Shown: piece by piece, positions 13,332-27,175 of the stretch
Position numbering within the stretch: position 1 is the first letter of the stretch
Layout: each line of letters starts with the position of its first letter
Assembly (NCBI RefSeq): GCF_902148855.1
Contig: NC_043972.1
Coordinates: 35,409,496-35,473,495, forward strand
Direction: 5' to 3'
From: Sphaeramia orbicularis
Taxonomy: Eukaryota; Chordata; Actinopteri; Kurtiformes; Apogonidae
DNA: 64,000 bases
The notes under the pieces: generated by a model
Databases searched by the model: none
What the model was told of the DNA's origin: nothing
What the model saw: only the letters and a program-made list of their open reading frames with translations
Made by a program: the position numbers and the translations under genes

Positions 13332-16300
13332 ATGAACGGAGTCACACGGAGTTTGTGCACATTTGATAACATCCGGAATCAGGATTATGGGGTAAGTTTT
13401 ACTCTATATTACATTTCTATTACAGAATCCAGGACTGTATATTCAATAATATCAGATTTAAGTGGGTTTTTGATTCATTTTACGGAAACTTCGTGATGAT
13501 AATAAGCTGTTCGTGAATGAATGAATTGAACATAAAACCACATCTTTACTCCCTTTTTTTATTTTATGTGTTGTTCCTCCTTTTATTTGCTTATGGTTTG
13601 TTTATTCTTAGTATTAAACTGTTTGACAGGGCTGTGTTGTCAGATTTATGGACTGCTCTGGGTTTTGTGGTTTTGTGACTGTGATATGTGAGAGATCTGT
13701 AGGCTGAGTGGCTTCATCTACTTATATGTCCTTATAGTATTTAAAGTATTAGCACACACACTCTCACACACACATGGTATGGCAGCCTTAGTCCAGTCAC
13801 ATCTGTGCCTGTCACCGGTGCTTCCCTCTGCATCATTTGGGGGCTTACATGTGCAGTTGTGACAGACTGAAGGCAGCTCAGACACACACTGGGAAAAGCT
13901 CCTCTTGTGCAGCATGTCACCACCTGTGCATGTGAAGTTGTGTTACACTAGACTGAACAGGACACTTCCTTAAACTTTGTTTTTTGTTAAATATTTGTAA
14001 ATGAATGATCAGCCGCTTCATCTAGTGTCTATGGCAGCAGCTGTTTAATCATTGACTTTGTTCTGAATAAAAGTAAACCGTTAATGTGTCCTGTGGTTTA
14101 TGAGGTTGCGGAGCAACATGACACTTTCACCTTATCAGCAGCCTCCTGCTGAAGTCATACCTGCCAGCAGCAGACTGATCTATATTCTCTTATGAAAAGC
14201 CACTGTGCACACTGACCAGGACATTTCATTATAATATTAAAATAAGTGACAGAGTCAATCTTTTATGCCAGTGCAGAATTTGAAAGCCTGTTTCTACATT
14301 TGTGTTAATAGTGAAAGTCTAGACTTTAATATCAGTTACAGTTGTGTAACTGTACAAATGTGAAAAAGGTCAGAGTGTACAAAGGGCAGCACCACTCACA
14401 CTCATAATAAACTGATTAATTGAGTTCAGGAATGTGCTGTGAAGCAATAGATGAAACTCCATGTTTGTTCAACTACTGTTTAAATAACATGTATGAAATG
14501 TTAACATTTCACTGATTTGCATCACTCTATACAGAACACAAATTCATCTTTATCAAAGTCCAGTCCAATAGGCAAATAGTCACCCAGCAGTATTTACATA
14601 TGTGATATACTTATTCAGGTCAGACTTCATCAAACCACAGAGGTATTTCACTTCTGTCTGTAACATACCATAATGACAAGTAGGAATGAAAGAATATTTA
14701 AAAAAAATTGACCTCAAACCATTTATCAGGGACATGACTGGAAGGATACATTAGGAGAAGGAATGTAGCAGAGAAAGATGTTTGTTTGGATGTTACAGTA
14801 TTTCCTGGAACTGAGACGAATGATCATATCCCTAAATAAGACCAGATGAACTCAAACATTCTGAAAAACTAAATGTTCTGTTATATTTGTTGCAGACGGA
14901 AACATCTGATTGGTAACTTGTAGATTTGATAAACTGAAACTGAGGCACAGCTTTCCTCCATAGTGAGACAAAAACATGTTTTATTTGACTCATGCACATT
15001 TAAATAAAGCTACAGTTATCCCTGCGGTCATTTACGTTCCCTACATTGCATGACTTCACACATTCCAGATGTCTTTGCTCATCCTCAGTCACCGTCGTCT
15101 CTGTCAGGAGTGTCTGACATCACTGACTGGAAATAGCCCAAACAGAAATGCATCTATGTGGTAAAATGACTGAAATATGTATCAGCACACCTGGTTTACA
15201 TGTCACACAGTCTAGTAAAATACCCAACAGAGTATGACGATGTAAAGATAATTACATCTTGAGTACAGAATGTGAGATGATTTCATAATTCATCTTTAGT
15301 GAAACCTGTTTAGGCTTTTTGAAGATGCAAAACACATTCAACACTTCACACTTCAACCTGACTCGTCTCTTTAAAGTTTACTTAACCTTTGAGTTTGTAC
15401 AGACTGTTGACTGACTGAAAGGGCCAAGCCTCAGACAGACGTCAGCCACCATCAGCCTGGGAATTACAGCTCAGATACAAGATGCTTAAGGATTTACAAG
15501 AGAGTGTCTGTGTTCTGAACCCAGAGCATGTTGGGTACTAACGGGATGTGTCCTTAGAATTTTACTAAAATATAATAATAGTCTGAAGAGTTTTTTCATA
15601 TTCAGTGAGTGAATATGTCTGAGTCATGCACATTTTAGTCTGATCCTGTTCCTCTTTAATCATTAGTTCAATAAAGAAAATAATTAACACTGACAGAAAT
15701 TTTTTGCAGATTAATCTAAGGTACAATGAGGTTAGAGCTGAAAAAAAGTGATCTCAAGAGAGTAAAAATGGCTTGTTTCTGGGAAATTAGTCTTAATAAT
15801 AATAATAATCATATCAAACAATTTAGGTTATGAAAGTTCATTTTAAGAAAATAAATCTAATTTTGGCTTAATAAGCTGCTACGGAGCTAAATTTAACCAG
15901 TAACTAAACCAAATAGTTGCATAATATTCTCATATATCACAGAAGCCAGACTGGAGACACAACCTCTCAGTTGAAGAACACTAAATGAAGCCTGAAATGA
16001 CTTTACTTCGTTACATTTTTTTGGTTTCAGCTGCTAGACTTTTTACACTATAGCATTCTTTTAGAAATATAGCCAAGAAAGATTTGCTCATCTGTAAGGC
16101 ATATGCTTAATCTTTGAGGTTGAGCTGTTGTCGACTTTTAAGGGCCAACGTAAGGTTGGACAATATATGGAGTTAAATCAATAAATCAAAGTTTTGCTTT
16201 CTTAAAATGTAGAAAAATCAGGATCATTCTTTTAGAGACCTTTGTCACTCAACAAAAATTCAAACGACTTGCAACAGCTTTTTGTAAAATATGAGTTGTG

Positions 16301-18892
16301 AATGTGTTTCTCCAGTCAGATATGTAGTAAAGACAGATTTTTTTTCTTTTTAATCAAGTTTTTGCTACAGATCATGTAGCCAGGACAATTGATTAAAATC
16401 ATAAATCTTCCAAACATTAAAAAAAAAACATCAAGGTTAAAATCTTTGTCCATATTGCCCACCTCTAACAACAACAATTATAAACTTAATCAATATAATT
16501 AGTAAAATGTCATCTTTCTGTACGTAATACCAGGCAGTTTGGTTGTACTGAAGGATAAACGTCTTCTTTCTAGAAAGTTTTTGCAATGTTTTTTACACTT
16601 CCCCAAAGCAAAACACTGACAGAAGTAAAAGTCTGGTACTGAAACTGGATTTGGCATCAGTATTGTAAACTCTGACATGATATCCAACCCTGTCGACTCA
16701 CACCTGTCGACTTGGGGCCTCCTGGGCTAAAGTTTATGCTGCATTTGGACAGAAGACAAAAGTGACATCTGTGCTGCAGGTATGGGGGGGTGCATGAGAG
16801 GGATGGAGTGATTTAATGGATGCTGAAGTGCTCACACGCACACACATACCTGAGCGTTTTTGTTTTTGTTTTTTTTATGGAATGCTGGATCCGGAGGCTA
16901 TGGAGGATTTAATATTTTACTACTTTCGTCTTAATGTCTGCTGCTGCTTCACTGTCTTGACATTCATCAGCTGTCTGTTTATCAGTACTCCCCCTCAGAT
17001 GATTTACACTCTCGTTCAAACCAAAATGGAAAACAAAAGCGTCTTCATACCCTTTAAGCCTTTCAGCCTGACTGTACCCCGTGGTCCTTTGTGCCCATTG
17101 TCAGTGCGCCCATCAGTGTGGATGCTATGTGTGCTTAGTTTCAGGTTTCTGCCCTGTAGTGTGTACTCTGAGTTATTGTGTGTGTTTTTCCGTGTGTGAA
17201 CGGCTGTGTACGTGTGCATGCATGCGTCAGCCTCCATGAGCACATCCCATCGGTTTCTTTGTCTGTGATCCAGGGAAGTCTAGTATTACAGGTTATCTTT
17301 GAAGGTGGGTTAAACAGCATTTTTGTGTATGCGGATACAAAAGGGAAAACAGACAGAGAGAGACTAGGGTGTACAGATTTGATGCAGGAGTGAGGATTAG
17401 CCGGACTCTTTGTCTGGTCCACTATGAAGGGCCCGAGAAGTTGTATAACCATGGATTCCTTCTTAACAACCCTCTCACTGTTCTCTTCTCTCTCCCCCTC
17501 CTCTCTTTTCCTCCCTTTCTTTCCCGTAATCGCTCTGCCCTAGTAGAGCTTTTAGGTGTTGGTAATCTGAGAGGAAAGCATGTTGAGGAAGGGGGGCATT
17601 TTGCTTTCATTTTACTGACTTCTGTTTGTTATAACTGGACCCCCACCCCGCATGTTATTTCCCCTGCTTCTACTTATTGTTCTTTCAGTCTGACTTTCTT
17701 TTTCTTTCCTATTCCTCCCACTGTGCTTTTGCTCCTGTTAGTGTACTTCCTTCTAATCTTAAAGTCCTTCTTTGGAAGACATGCCTTTCATTTTATAACC
17801 TCTCACTGCTCTTTATCTTTATCACGCAACACAGCACAGTACATTTCACCTCTGGTTAGAATCAAGGCCATTCTGCACGCCAGGCACCAGGGTACATACC
17901 TCAGGAGATACAGTAAAAATTCTTTCTGAGTGTCACCTCTTTTATTCAGTTTCAGTGCCACAATGAACAGTATGAGATTAGAACAAGACATTCAAGGTAA
18001 CATTAAGTAGCCTTTTGTGCTGCATGATATGTACAAAAGAAATACAGATTTACTGTACAGGAAGGCACAAACAATGATGACACACACCCACTCAAATGCA
18101 GTTTGGAGAAAGACAAACACGACGATCATGATCACCAGCTGAACAAGTCAAATTCCTCTCATTACCCCAGACACCAGTCTTATTAAATTATAAATCACCA
18201 GTGAATCTGAAATATGTGCACGTGCACTGTTTCATAACAGTCACAGCAAAAACTTGGCTCCCAAGAACAAAAAAGAAAAAGCAATAAAATCAGGGAAATG
18301 CTATAAAAATTAACAGATAAAGACCTAGATCTATTTTAGTGGCCTCTTCCAAATGAATTTTTCTCTGAATTTAACCTAATATTACTCTGTATTTTGTATT
18401 TTTCACTGAAAATCCTGTATTTAGCCTAATTCTGATCATGTGGATGTTCATAAAAACTCCAAGTAAATTGAAAGGTTTTTTGTATCTAAACAAAGAAAGA
18501 AGGAAGAAGTACTTTTTTAGGCAAAATCTATCATGAATTGAACATAAAAGCAACCATCTACAGCTACTGTCCATTTGTCAAACTACACAAGATTTATTGA
18601 TGAATAAATGTAGCAGAATATGACAGTTTTTCCATGTTCACTTCAGAGCCTCTGAATGTCCAAATAGGTCATATCTGATGCCATGGATGGGTGTAGAAAC
18701 TGCATTTACATACATTGATAGGATTAGTGTTTCAGAAGTTATTCAATTATTATTAGTGATTTATGCTTTTGGTCTACCAACAGAAGATGTTTAAAACGAG
18801 CAAAAATATCTAACATGAAAGAAACCACAGATATGTAAACTAGTGCATTTAGACTGAAACATGTACATTTGCTAAGACATAAAGACAATATG

Positions 18893-18947
<55 letters not shown>

Positions 18948-21900
18948 GAATAAGATTTCCACTTGAAAATTCTAACTTTGACAAAGTACTTTAGAAGAAT
19001 TCATTCTGGTACTTTATAGTTTCAGGCATTTCAAACCAGTAATAGAATTTCAGTAATTTTATTGTATTAAGACGATTAAGGACAAAAAAGGTTTGAACAA
19101 AGGGTCTTGCATTAATAATACAAACAAATAACCTCCATGACATGAGCAAAATGTGTTGTCTGACAACACAAAAACATGTATTTCCTTAGTTTAATTAGTC
19201 TTAGATGTGACTTCTTGCAGCGTTTTATGTGTGTCTACATTTATGTCGTTCCTTCTTTGCCTGTTTCGTGTCGAGTTGACATGAATTTACCCACGAGGAC
19301 GACACTAGGGATACACACAGAAAAATAAACAGAACAAGATGTGATGGCTGGAATGGCTTATATAATGTCTCTGACCTCCTCCCTCATATCCGCATACTCA
19401 GACTCGCACACACACACACGCACACACTGGGTATCTCTTATGAAGGGGGGTTCCCTGTACTGGAGGACACACACCCAGTCACATCCCAGTTGAGCCTTTT
19501 CCCAGTAAATGTACTTCAGAGTAAAACGAAACGAGGAACGCTTGTGAGTTTTGCTTTTTCATGTTCAATTCTATGTTGCATGTGTGTTAATTTGTCTTTG
19601 TCTTGCTCTTCTCTGTTCTTATGTCGTGAGTTTGCCAGTGTTTTATGGCTACTATGTGATTTTGTTGCCATGGAAATGTTGTGTCTTGCTTGACATGACA
19701 TTTTCTGCCCACTTTCCCAGAAATCCAGCGGCTGCTTCCAATTGGCTAGAGAGTTGCCGCCTAAGTCCCTGTGACGTCCGTAGCACACAATTTAAATCAA
19801 ACAATCTGTCTCTGTGCAGCTGTGAAAAACTTTGGCATTCTCTGTGACGCTCTTACCTCTCTCTCTTACTGGTTACTGCCCCCTCTCTCCCTCCTTCACT
19901 GTTTCATTCAGTGAGTATGACTCAGTCTCTCCTCCTCTTTTTCCCCTCTCCTCAAAATAGTCCTCAATCAGTTTCTCCATCACATAACGGCCTCTTTGTG
20001 GATTCATTACATTTTGTCCTGTCTTCATTGGGTTTTTCAGGAGGGGTGCAGGCGGCTGCGTCTCACACTCCACGACCAGAACCAGGCAGCTCGGAGCACA
20101 GAGCAGCAGCGAGACAAGGTGAGAACATCCTGGACGTTAATAACCTACGATCTTTAGTCTGACACTAGAGCAGAGTGTATCAGAGTGGTATGAGGAAGAG
20201 CAGAGCATGAATACACAGAAAGTTAAGCTTTAATGTGTGTTATTGTGTGTGTGTGTGTGTGTTGTATTTTGAAATTTCACTGTAAATCATGTATTTTCCT
20301 ATTTAATTTCCTCCATTTAATGTAGATGTTCATGAAAACTCAAGGTTATTATATCAAAACAGAGAAAACTGAAGGAAAAGTCACATTTTCATCAAATATA
20401 TCAATAACTGAACGTAAAAAGAAGTGTCTCCATCCACTGTCACTGATCCAACTCCATGGGTTTTACTGTTGAATTAATGTTGTAGAAGATGATGGTGTTT
20501 CCATGTTCATTATGGAGCCTCTGAACGTCCAAATGGGTCATATCTGATGACCATGAAAAGAATTTGTTGTACAAAAAGCTAGAAAAGAAACTAAAAGGAG
20601 AGGTGCATCTATTGTTGGAGTTAAACTATGCAATGAGGCCAGTATGGATTTAAGAATGTGTAGCTCATTTTTGGTTTTTAAAAAAATGGTACGTAGGGCA
20701 ATTTTTGAAGGATACAATTGTTAAGATCTAATAAGTAATAAGTAAAGAATTTATTTTTGACTCTACATTAAATTACCATTAATTTGGTTGGTTATGTTTT
20801 CTGGTTTTCTGGTTTAGTTTCACTTTTTTATGTTTTTGCTTGTTTGGTTGTATGCATTTTTGTTTTTTCTTTTTCCTATGTTGAATGCATGGCAGCTGAA
20901 TTTGTTATTTAGGACAGGCATTAATATAAGCATTCTGCTTCTGCCTGTGCCTTTTCAGTCACTAACCTGTTGGTAATGTTTGTAGTGTTGACACTGGTTG
21001 TATTATGTGATGACTGAATAAAGAATTTTCATCATCACCATGAAAAGATGACAAACTGCATTTTTTTACACCAGTTATTTACATGTATTGATAGGATTAG
21101 TGGATCAACAGGTATTAGATACTTTAGAACAGTAGATGATTTTGGTCACTAGTGGATGTGTGGGTCTGTATGGGTTAAACTTGAGTTAACTGTCTTCATA
21201 GTCTGAAGCTACTGTGTGTTTATTCCATGTTCCTACACACAAACTGTCCAGAGACTCTTAGTGGTTGTAAACACTGCTCCACTGCTTCTCATTAGTGTTC
21301 ATCCCACACAAGGCAACTCAAAACGCTTCAAGACAGGCATTGTTCTTCCAGAAATCAGTACCAAAAAAGGACCACCAGAGCAGAGGAGTTACATAACGCC
21401 TCTCCACCTTCTTCTGCACTGCCCTCCCTCTCACTCTCTTGGCTTGTAGGTTTTGACCAAGTCTGTCTACCACTTCTAAAAGAGCAGCCAGATGTTTATG
21501 GGTTAGTCCAGGCCTCTGTGGTGATTATCGCTGTCCTGTTTACAGAGATTGACAGTCAGTCGCACACACAGACACAGGAATCCTTTTCTCAGAAGTCTAG
21601 GAAAAGGAGTTTATTGTTGAAGTAGTTGAATAGTTGAATTAAATTTTACTGGGTTTTTCCAAATGCTGCTGTGCAATACTCATCACAAACATTCCTGTAT
21701 TCCCAAAGCACTGTGCCATTTTGCTTTTTTTTTATGGTGTTTGGAAATACATCCACCCATGCTTATGCGTCAATGTGCATACTGTAACCCCTCTTTATTC
21801 TGCAGCCCATCGGACGTGCATTTGCAGTGGTACAACCAGCAAGTGACAAGAGATCTTTGACCCCTGAACCTGTCAAATCTACAGAGGAGCAGGTGGAGGT

Positions 21901-24900
21901 CATCAAGGTGGGAGCGGCACTTTGGCTGGACATTTTGTTTGTTGTGTTTTGTATTTATGTAAATGTGTTTGTAGGTTTTACATCCGTGTATTTGCCTCTT
22001 GCAGGTGTATCTAGAAGCACGCAGACAAGAGCAGCAGAAACACCAACAGAGCCTGAAGATGTTGTCAGATGAAGTTTCACAGATACAAGAGGTCAGTCTG
22101 GCAAGAATCCAACTTTGACTTTAACTCTCTCTGCCTTGAATTATCGAAGAATTAGTTTGCATCATGTAAATTCCTCCTGGCTCACATGATTCTGTCTGCG
22201 TCCCCTCCCTTGTTTTCCCGGCGCTGATACTGAATATTATGTGTCGATCAGTTGGGAGAGGCTGACACTTCAACTAACAGTCCTACTACACACATCATAG
22301 ACAAAAAACATATTATTTCAATAACTTACAACAACTTGGTGTATTTACAGGTGAGGTATTGCCTGAAGACACTGAGGGAGCAGATGGCGGCCAAAAACAA
22401 GGTACGTCTATTTGGAACTGCTCTGTTGTGCCCTCACCATTGTTAACCTTACATCCTGTGACTTCAGTGGAATTTCCTCCACCTCTCTCATCTCCATCTT
22501 TTACTTTTCTTAACGCATTTCCTCTTTTTCTCCCTCCAGTCTCACACTAATGGGTGGAAGGTCAGCGTTCCGTTCAGAAAGAGCACGTCACCTTCACCTA
22601 AAGGAGGCTCTAAAACAGACGTACAGGTGAGCAGTCTACCACATAGATGATCTGTGTTGAAGTTTGGTTATGTACAGTATGTGTGTGTGTCTTTACAAAT
22701 GTGTGTTTTCCTCTTGGCAATGCGTGCCAGTTTGTTTCATGAGAAGCCTGTAAAGTGATCTTTGACACGCAGCTCCCAGATACACACAAGGAAAAGGTGT
22801 AAAGTTAAACAGAAAGCAAACAGTGACGAGTCTCGCTTTGAGTGTGAGAGAAAAGTGCTTATATTACCCTAGGGTGCATAAAAATGTGTGAGAGGGCTGT
22901 TCTAGCACAAGCTGTTCCTTTGCCTGCATGTGTTATTGTGCTCAGGCCTTCGTCATTGTTCCCAGCATTCCTCAGCTGTTTCATCCTTTAATCGTTTTGT
23001 TACTGTCTTTGAGCTGTGCACCTCTATCAGCCATGTCAGTAGTATTTTGTGCTAACACAACAGTGTTGACAACAAAGAGTTTGCGTGATTGTTTTTGCCC
23101 TAATTATAGTATTTAACTATGACTCATGCTAAATATATGGCTTACTCCCAGTGTTGCAGAAAAAGGAGGGAAATATTGGTTGAAATCCAGCTCCCTCACT
23201 GACGCACACAGACACGCCTGCTGTCGTAAAGACAGCCAGAAACACTGAGCTTTTTTTCTTCTCACGTCAGCAAACAAGATGTTATATTGCATAATCCACT
23301 AAATCATCAATCTATTTCTTTGTTTCTCTATTAGGAAGTGGATGATGAAGCAGAGAGAGCCAAACTGAGAGAAGTCAGTAAGCGCTTGTATGCACAACTC
23401 CAAGAGGCTGAGAAAAAACACCAAGAGGAAAAAGAGAGGCTGCAGGTAACGCATACATGCAGTATTTATAATGCAAAATAATAATAAAAACACTGCATCT
23501 TAAGCAGTAGTGGAATGTCACTAAATACTTTCACTTCACTAATCTACTTCAGTGCAAATTTAAGGGGCTTGTACTGCAAGTTTGCAGTTTTACTCATTTC
23601 AGAGGCAAATAGTACTTTTTATTTGTCTGACAGCTTTACTCACTTTTCGTTTTCACTTTTCATTCTGTTCCTGTCAAGTAAAAACCTCATATCTTCAAAT
23701 GTGTTGATTCTGAATGTTTGTGATAAGGATTAAATGTCTCTTTATGAGTTCACATCCTCCTTAAGATAAATAAACTGTTTTAAAACCCTCCCGGATTATC
23801 TGGAAAATACATTTACATGGTGCTGAAAACAAGCCGGTTTTTCTTTCCTATTAGAGTTGACTTTTCAGAGATATCTGGTTCTAACAGGATATCACTGCTC
23901 TTAAACATGAGACGATCTTATAGAATATGATGATTGCTGTAGAGCAGGGCTGTCAAACTCATTTTAGTTCAGGGACCACATTCAGCCCAATATGATCTCA
24001 AGTGGGCTGGACCAGTTAAATAATAACAGTGAAAAGTCAAATTACATTATGAAATGTTTACATCTTCAAAGTTTTGTTAAAAATCTGAATAACATGAACA
24101 ATCTGAAATGTCTCAAGAAAAATAACTGCAATTTTAACAATATTCTGCCTCAGTTTATCATTTACACATGTATATTACAACTTCCTTTACAATTACAAAA
24201 ACACCAAACATTTAGTAAGGAGCAGAATGTTGTGAAAATGACACTTAAAATGACATTTCAGGTTGTTCATATTTGTTCAGGTTATCTACAATTTTTGGAA
24301 AAGGATAGTTTGTAAATGTAAACATTTTCACATTTTACATTTAAAAAAGAGAACATTTGCTGTTTTCATTATTTATAGGTTAATATGATAGCATTTTACT
24401 GGTCTGACCCACATTAGATTGAATTGGTCTGTATGTGGAACCTAAAATTAAAACTATTATGACTCCATTGATTTTCAGTATAACTTTTGCAAATCACAAA
24501 TTCATCCCATGGGCTGGAACGGACCCTTTGGCGAGCCGGTTTTGACACCTGTGCTGTAGAGTAAACTGCACAACAGTTTATAAAATAATTAAAATTAGCT
24601 CACCATTAAATACCTACAGCAGTAAACTCCAGCAAACATATTAATGCACTGGGAAAATGATTCCAAAAACATCATATGTAGTATTAACACTAACTATTTT
24701 CTCTGATTTTACTGAACCTTCTTTTCATATTTAGTAGATTTTACTTTTAAATACTTCCTCCACAGATTATTTTAAACGAAACAAAGCAACACAACACCCC
24801 CTCTTCTCTCTCCTCTGTCCAGGCTGAAGGGAACCAGCTGAGGGACCGTCTAAGTGAACAGGAGGAGAAGCTGAAGACCACAGAAGAAGCCAATGACAAG

Positions 24901-25972
24901 AAAGACAAACGCATTGAAGAACTCCAGAGGCTGCTGGGAGGGATGGAGCAGGAGAGTGCCACCTTGAGGGAGGAAATCCGCAACCGGGAGGAGGAACTCG
25001 GTGAACTACGCAAGATCAGAGAGGGGGACCAGAAAGGGGAGCAGAGGTGAGCTTCTATACATTAACTGTGAAATGTGCAGTATTATCATCAACACATGCA
25101 CAAGTACGTAATGTGTCAAATCAACAGCCGTGTGCTAAAACTGCATGTATATTTTTAGGGCTGAGCAGTTGGAGAAGGAGGTGGCAGTTCTTAAAGAGAA
25201 GATCCACCATCTGGATGACATGCTGAAAAGTCAGCAGAGGAAAGTCAGACACATGATTGAACAGGTGAGATGCACATGTGCGAGACTCTATAATGCAAAC
25301 ACTTTATCTCCATTTCATATTTGTGAAGAGCTTAGAGCTCACTGTGTGTTTGTTCATCTTCAGCTCCAGAATTCACGCATGGTGATCCAGGAGCGGGACC
25401 GCGTGATCAAAGAGCTGGAGGAGAAAGTGGCGTTCTTGGAAGCTGAGGTGAGAGCTGCGCATTTTTATCTCCTATAAAATATATTTTTAGATGGGTTCAA
25501 AGTGAAGAGTCAGAGCAAAGACAGGAATTAGTGACAGAAGGAACAATAAATCCTTCTCAGTCCTATCTCTGCAGAAGAAATTTGAGAGGAAAATGATCTT
25601 ACCGGACACAAAAGGTTGCCTGTTTTGTGTTTTTTTGCCTTTTTTCATACAAACTGACCCATAACTTCTTGTTTGTGCAGAACCGGGAGATGCATGACCA
25701 GATGGACTACTTTCTTGGGGGTCAAAGATCAAATTCCTACCTTTCATCAGAGCGTAATCCCCAGATCGTCTACAGGTAACTTATTAGGCATTGATTTCTA
25801 CCTCTGGCCTCACGGAAATCGTGCAAACACATATACAGACTCAAGGTTTTATGCTGTTTTTAATGTGTCATATATCTGTTTTTCTTCTTGTCCCCTCAGT
25901 AAACCACTCAAGCCCTCCACCTCGTCTAATAAGCCACTCCCTTTCATCAAAGTCATCGAGATCAAGTCATGA
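13332..25972 (+). CDS. tuft1: Tuftelin (12 exons, complete)
   Basis: Tuftelin is an acidic coiled-coil protein first found in enamel but widely expressed, with reported links to hypoxia response and TFIP11. Exons: 13332-13391, 20041-20118, 21806-21907, 22005-22091, 22351-22401, 22540-22626, 23335-23445, 24823-25046, 25159-25264, 25364-25447, 25681-25775, 25900-25972. They splice in frame to 385 residues, against about 390 in human. The N-terminus MNGVTRSLC resembles human MNGTRNWC. The hallmark block KEKIHHLDDMLKSQQRKVR near residue 280 is almost identical to the mammalian protein, and the C-terminus ends PFIKVIEIKS. Residues from about 60 to 330 are coiled coil. Intron 1 is 6.6 kb and holds repeats. 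Every splice site is GT-AG and I see no frame problem. Confidence 0.95.
13392..18317. other. First part of tuft1 intron 1
   Basis: No exon or clear mobile element found. Long frames around 16816-17930 have no domain and odd composition and are read as chance. A pyrimidine-rich tract lies at 17480-17530. Confidence 0.5.
18318..18775 (+). repeat. TTAA-flanked MITE family, copy E (in tuft1 intron 1)
   Basis: It carries the same ordered landmarks as the other copies, including CCAAATGAATTTTTCTCTGA, GATCATGTGGATGTTCATAA and GTCCAAATAGGTCATATCTG. The terminal sequences are decayed, so the ends are approximate. Confidence 0.65.
18889..18947. repeat. (TATATG)n microsatellite
   Basis: About nine tandem TATATG units, in tuft1 intron 1. 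Confidence 0.9.
20262..21174 (+). repeat. TTAA-flanked MITE family, copy F, split by a LINE
   Basis: The left part is 20262-20560 and the right part about 21037-21174, ending GTGGGTCTGTATGGG beside TTAA at 21175-21178. The two parts join cleanly in family order around TGATGACCATGAAAAG once the LINE insert is removed. It lies in tuft1 intron 2. Confidence 0.75.
20561..21036 (+). mobile_element. 5'-truncated LINE inserted in copy F
   Basis: The insert is flanked by an 11-bp target duplication ACCATGAAAAG (20550-20560 and 21037-21047). It encodes the last few dozen residues of a LINE ORF2-type protein, including RRGASIVGVKLCNEASMDLR and FKKMVRRAIFEGY before a stop. A 3' UTR follows, with AATAAA and a short ATC-rich tail. 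The clade is not certain. Confidence 0.75.
23945..24553. mobile_element. Non-autonomous hAT element (609 bp, intact ends)
   Basis: It starts CAGGGCTGTCAAACTC and ends GTTTTGACACCTGTG, an imperfect inverted repeat. An exact 8-bp target duplication CTGTAGAG (23937-23944 and 24554-24561) is the hAT signature. It has no transposase. It sits in tuft1 intron 7. A decayed relative is at 51036-51600. Confidence 0.85.
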
Positions 25973-27007
25973 AGCCGCTGTGCAGAAGGAAAACAGAAGG
26001 GCTCACAGTCACTAACTCTTCTGAATTACAACTGAAACCAAACAAGCTCTGCTTGTAGATCTGAGTCTGTGAATATTTAAGCTAAGAGACGTGACTTCTC
26101 TGCATCAGCATTTCCACTCAGTGTACACTCTTGAAGGATTTTTTTTTTTTTTTTTTACAGAGTTTGTTAGCACACATGCATGGCTTGTTATGTGTGTCCA
26201 TACATGAGTGAATGTGAAGGATCAAATGTGTATGTGAGACTTTAAATGTCAGTACATAGGTGTACTGGTCAGCTGACATGCATTTGATGCTTTGCATTTT
26301 AACACTTTATACGCAGACGTTTCCACATTTTACCATGTGTGAGAACTACTTTGACCTTTGAGTTTATAACATCTGCTTAGTTATATCAAAACACAGCTGT
26401 CGTGCAAAGTGTAAAACGACATTTTTCACAAGATCTAAACTAGGTTATGAGAAGACCATGTACGGTAATGTAATGTAATGTAGCATCAATATGACTTACT
26501 CCTGTGTCGTAACAGATCGGTCATTCATTAACCAGAAGAGCTAACTCTTGTCCTTGTTTGGACTGTTCACTTTAATGAGTGAATCCTTTGTTTTGATTGT
26601 AAATACTGACGGTAGACTGTAGAAGACCCTGTGGATTTATGAGGGCGGTTGATTTGTTGAGTTCTAAATTACAGTGTGGCTTTATGTCTCAAACTAAGAC
26701 AATATGGCACCTTATTAAAGTGAATGCATAAAGAAACACATAATGTCAGTGCTGATGAAGATATTTGACATTACTGCTTCATAGAGGTGTCATTACTTTA
26801 TACAATCTTCTTGTAGAACATTTCAGTTTCCTGCCACTGTGTAAGTAGTCACTGTGTGTTGTAAATAATATTCACTGATGTGATTTGTAATTTCTGCCTA
26901 ACCACGTTCTTTGTATTTATTTATAATATAAACCTCTAGGCTGTGTGATAGAGGAGATTTTATATGACATGTATTCTAATCTATTATCTGTGTTTTTTGT
27001 CTCTTTG

Positions 27008-27013
27008 AATAAA
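27008..27013 (+). terminator. tuft1: tuft1 poly(A) signal
   Basis: AATAAA about 1.04 kb after the tuft1 stop. It is the only canonical signal I noted before the convergent c1orf43 tail. Confidence 0.6.
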
Positions 27014-27169
27014 GTCCTGAAAATTATGGCTCGTTTGTTGCACAACTAATTTAACCTGGGTTTTGACAGCAGATTATTATGCAGAGGCTGCCATCTGCTG
27101 GACAGTATTTGCACTACAAATATGTTATGCTGAAAACATGATAGAACATAGAACTTGTATGTTACACTT

Positions 27170-27175
27170 TTTATT
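27170..27175 (-). terminator. c1orf43 poly(A) signal (minus strand)
   Basis: TTTATT on the plus strand reads AATAAA on the minus strand, about 865 bp beyond the c1orf43 stop. This is inferred from position. Other weaker signals are possible. Confidence 0.4.

Noticed and set aside
17369-17929. 186-codon plus-strand ORF in tuft1 intron 1
   Set aside because: Composition is dominated by pyrimidine-rich F, L and S stretches, with no domain and no splice or family support. It lies inside a 6.6-kb intron.
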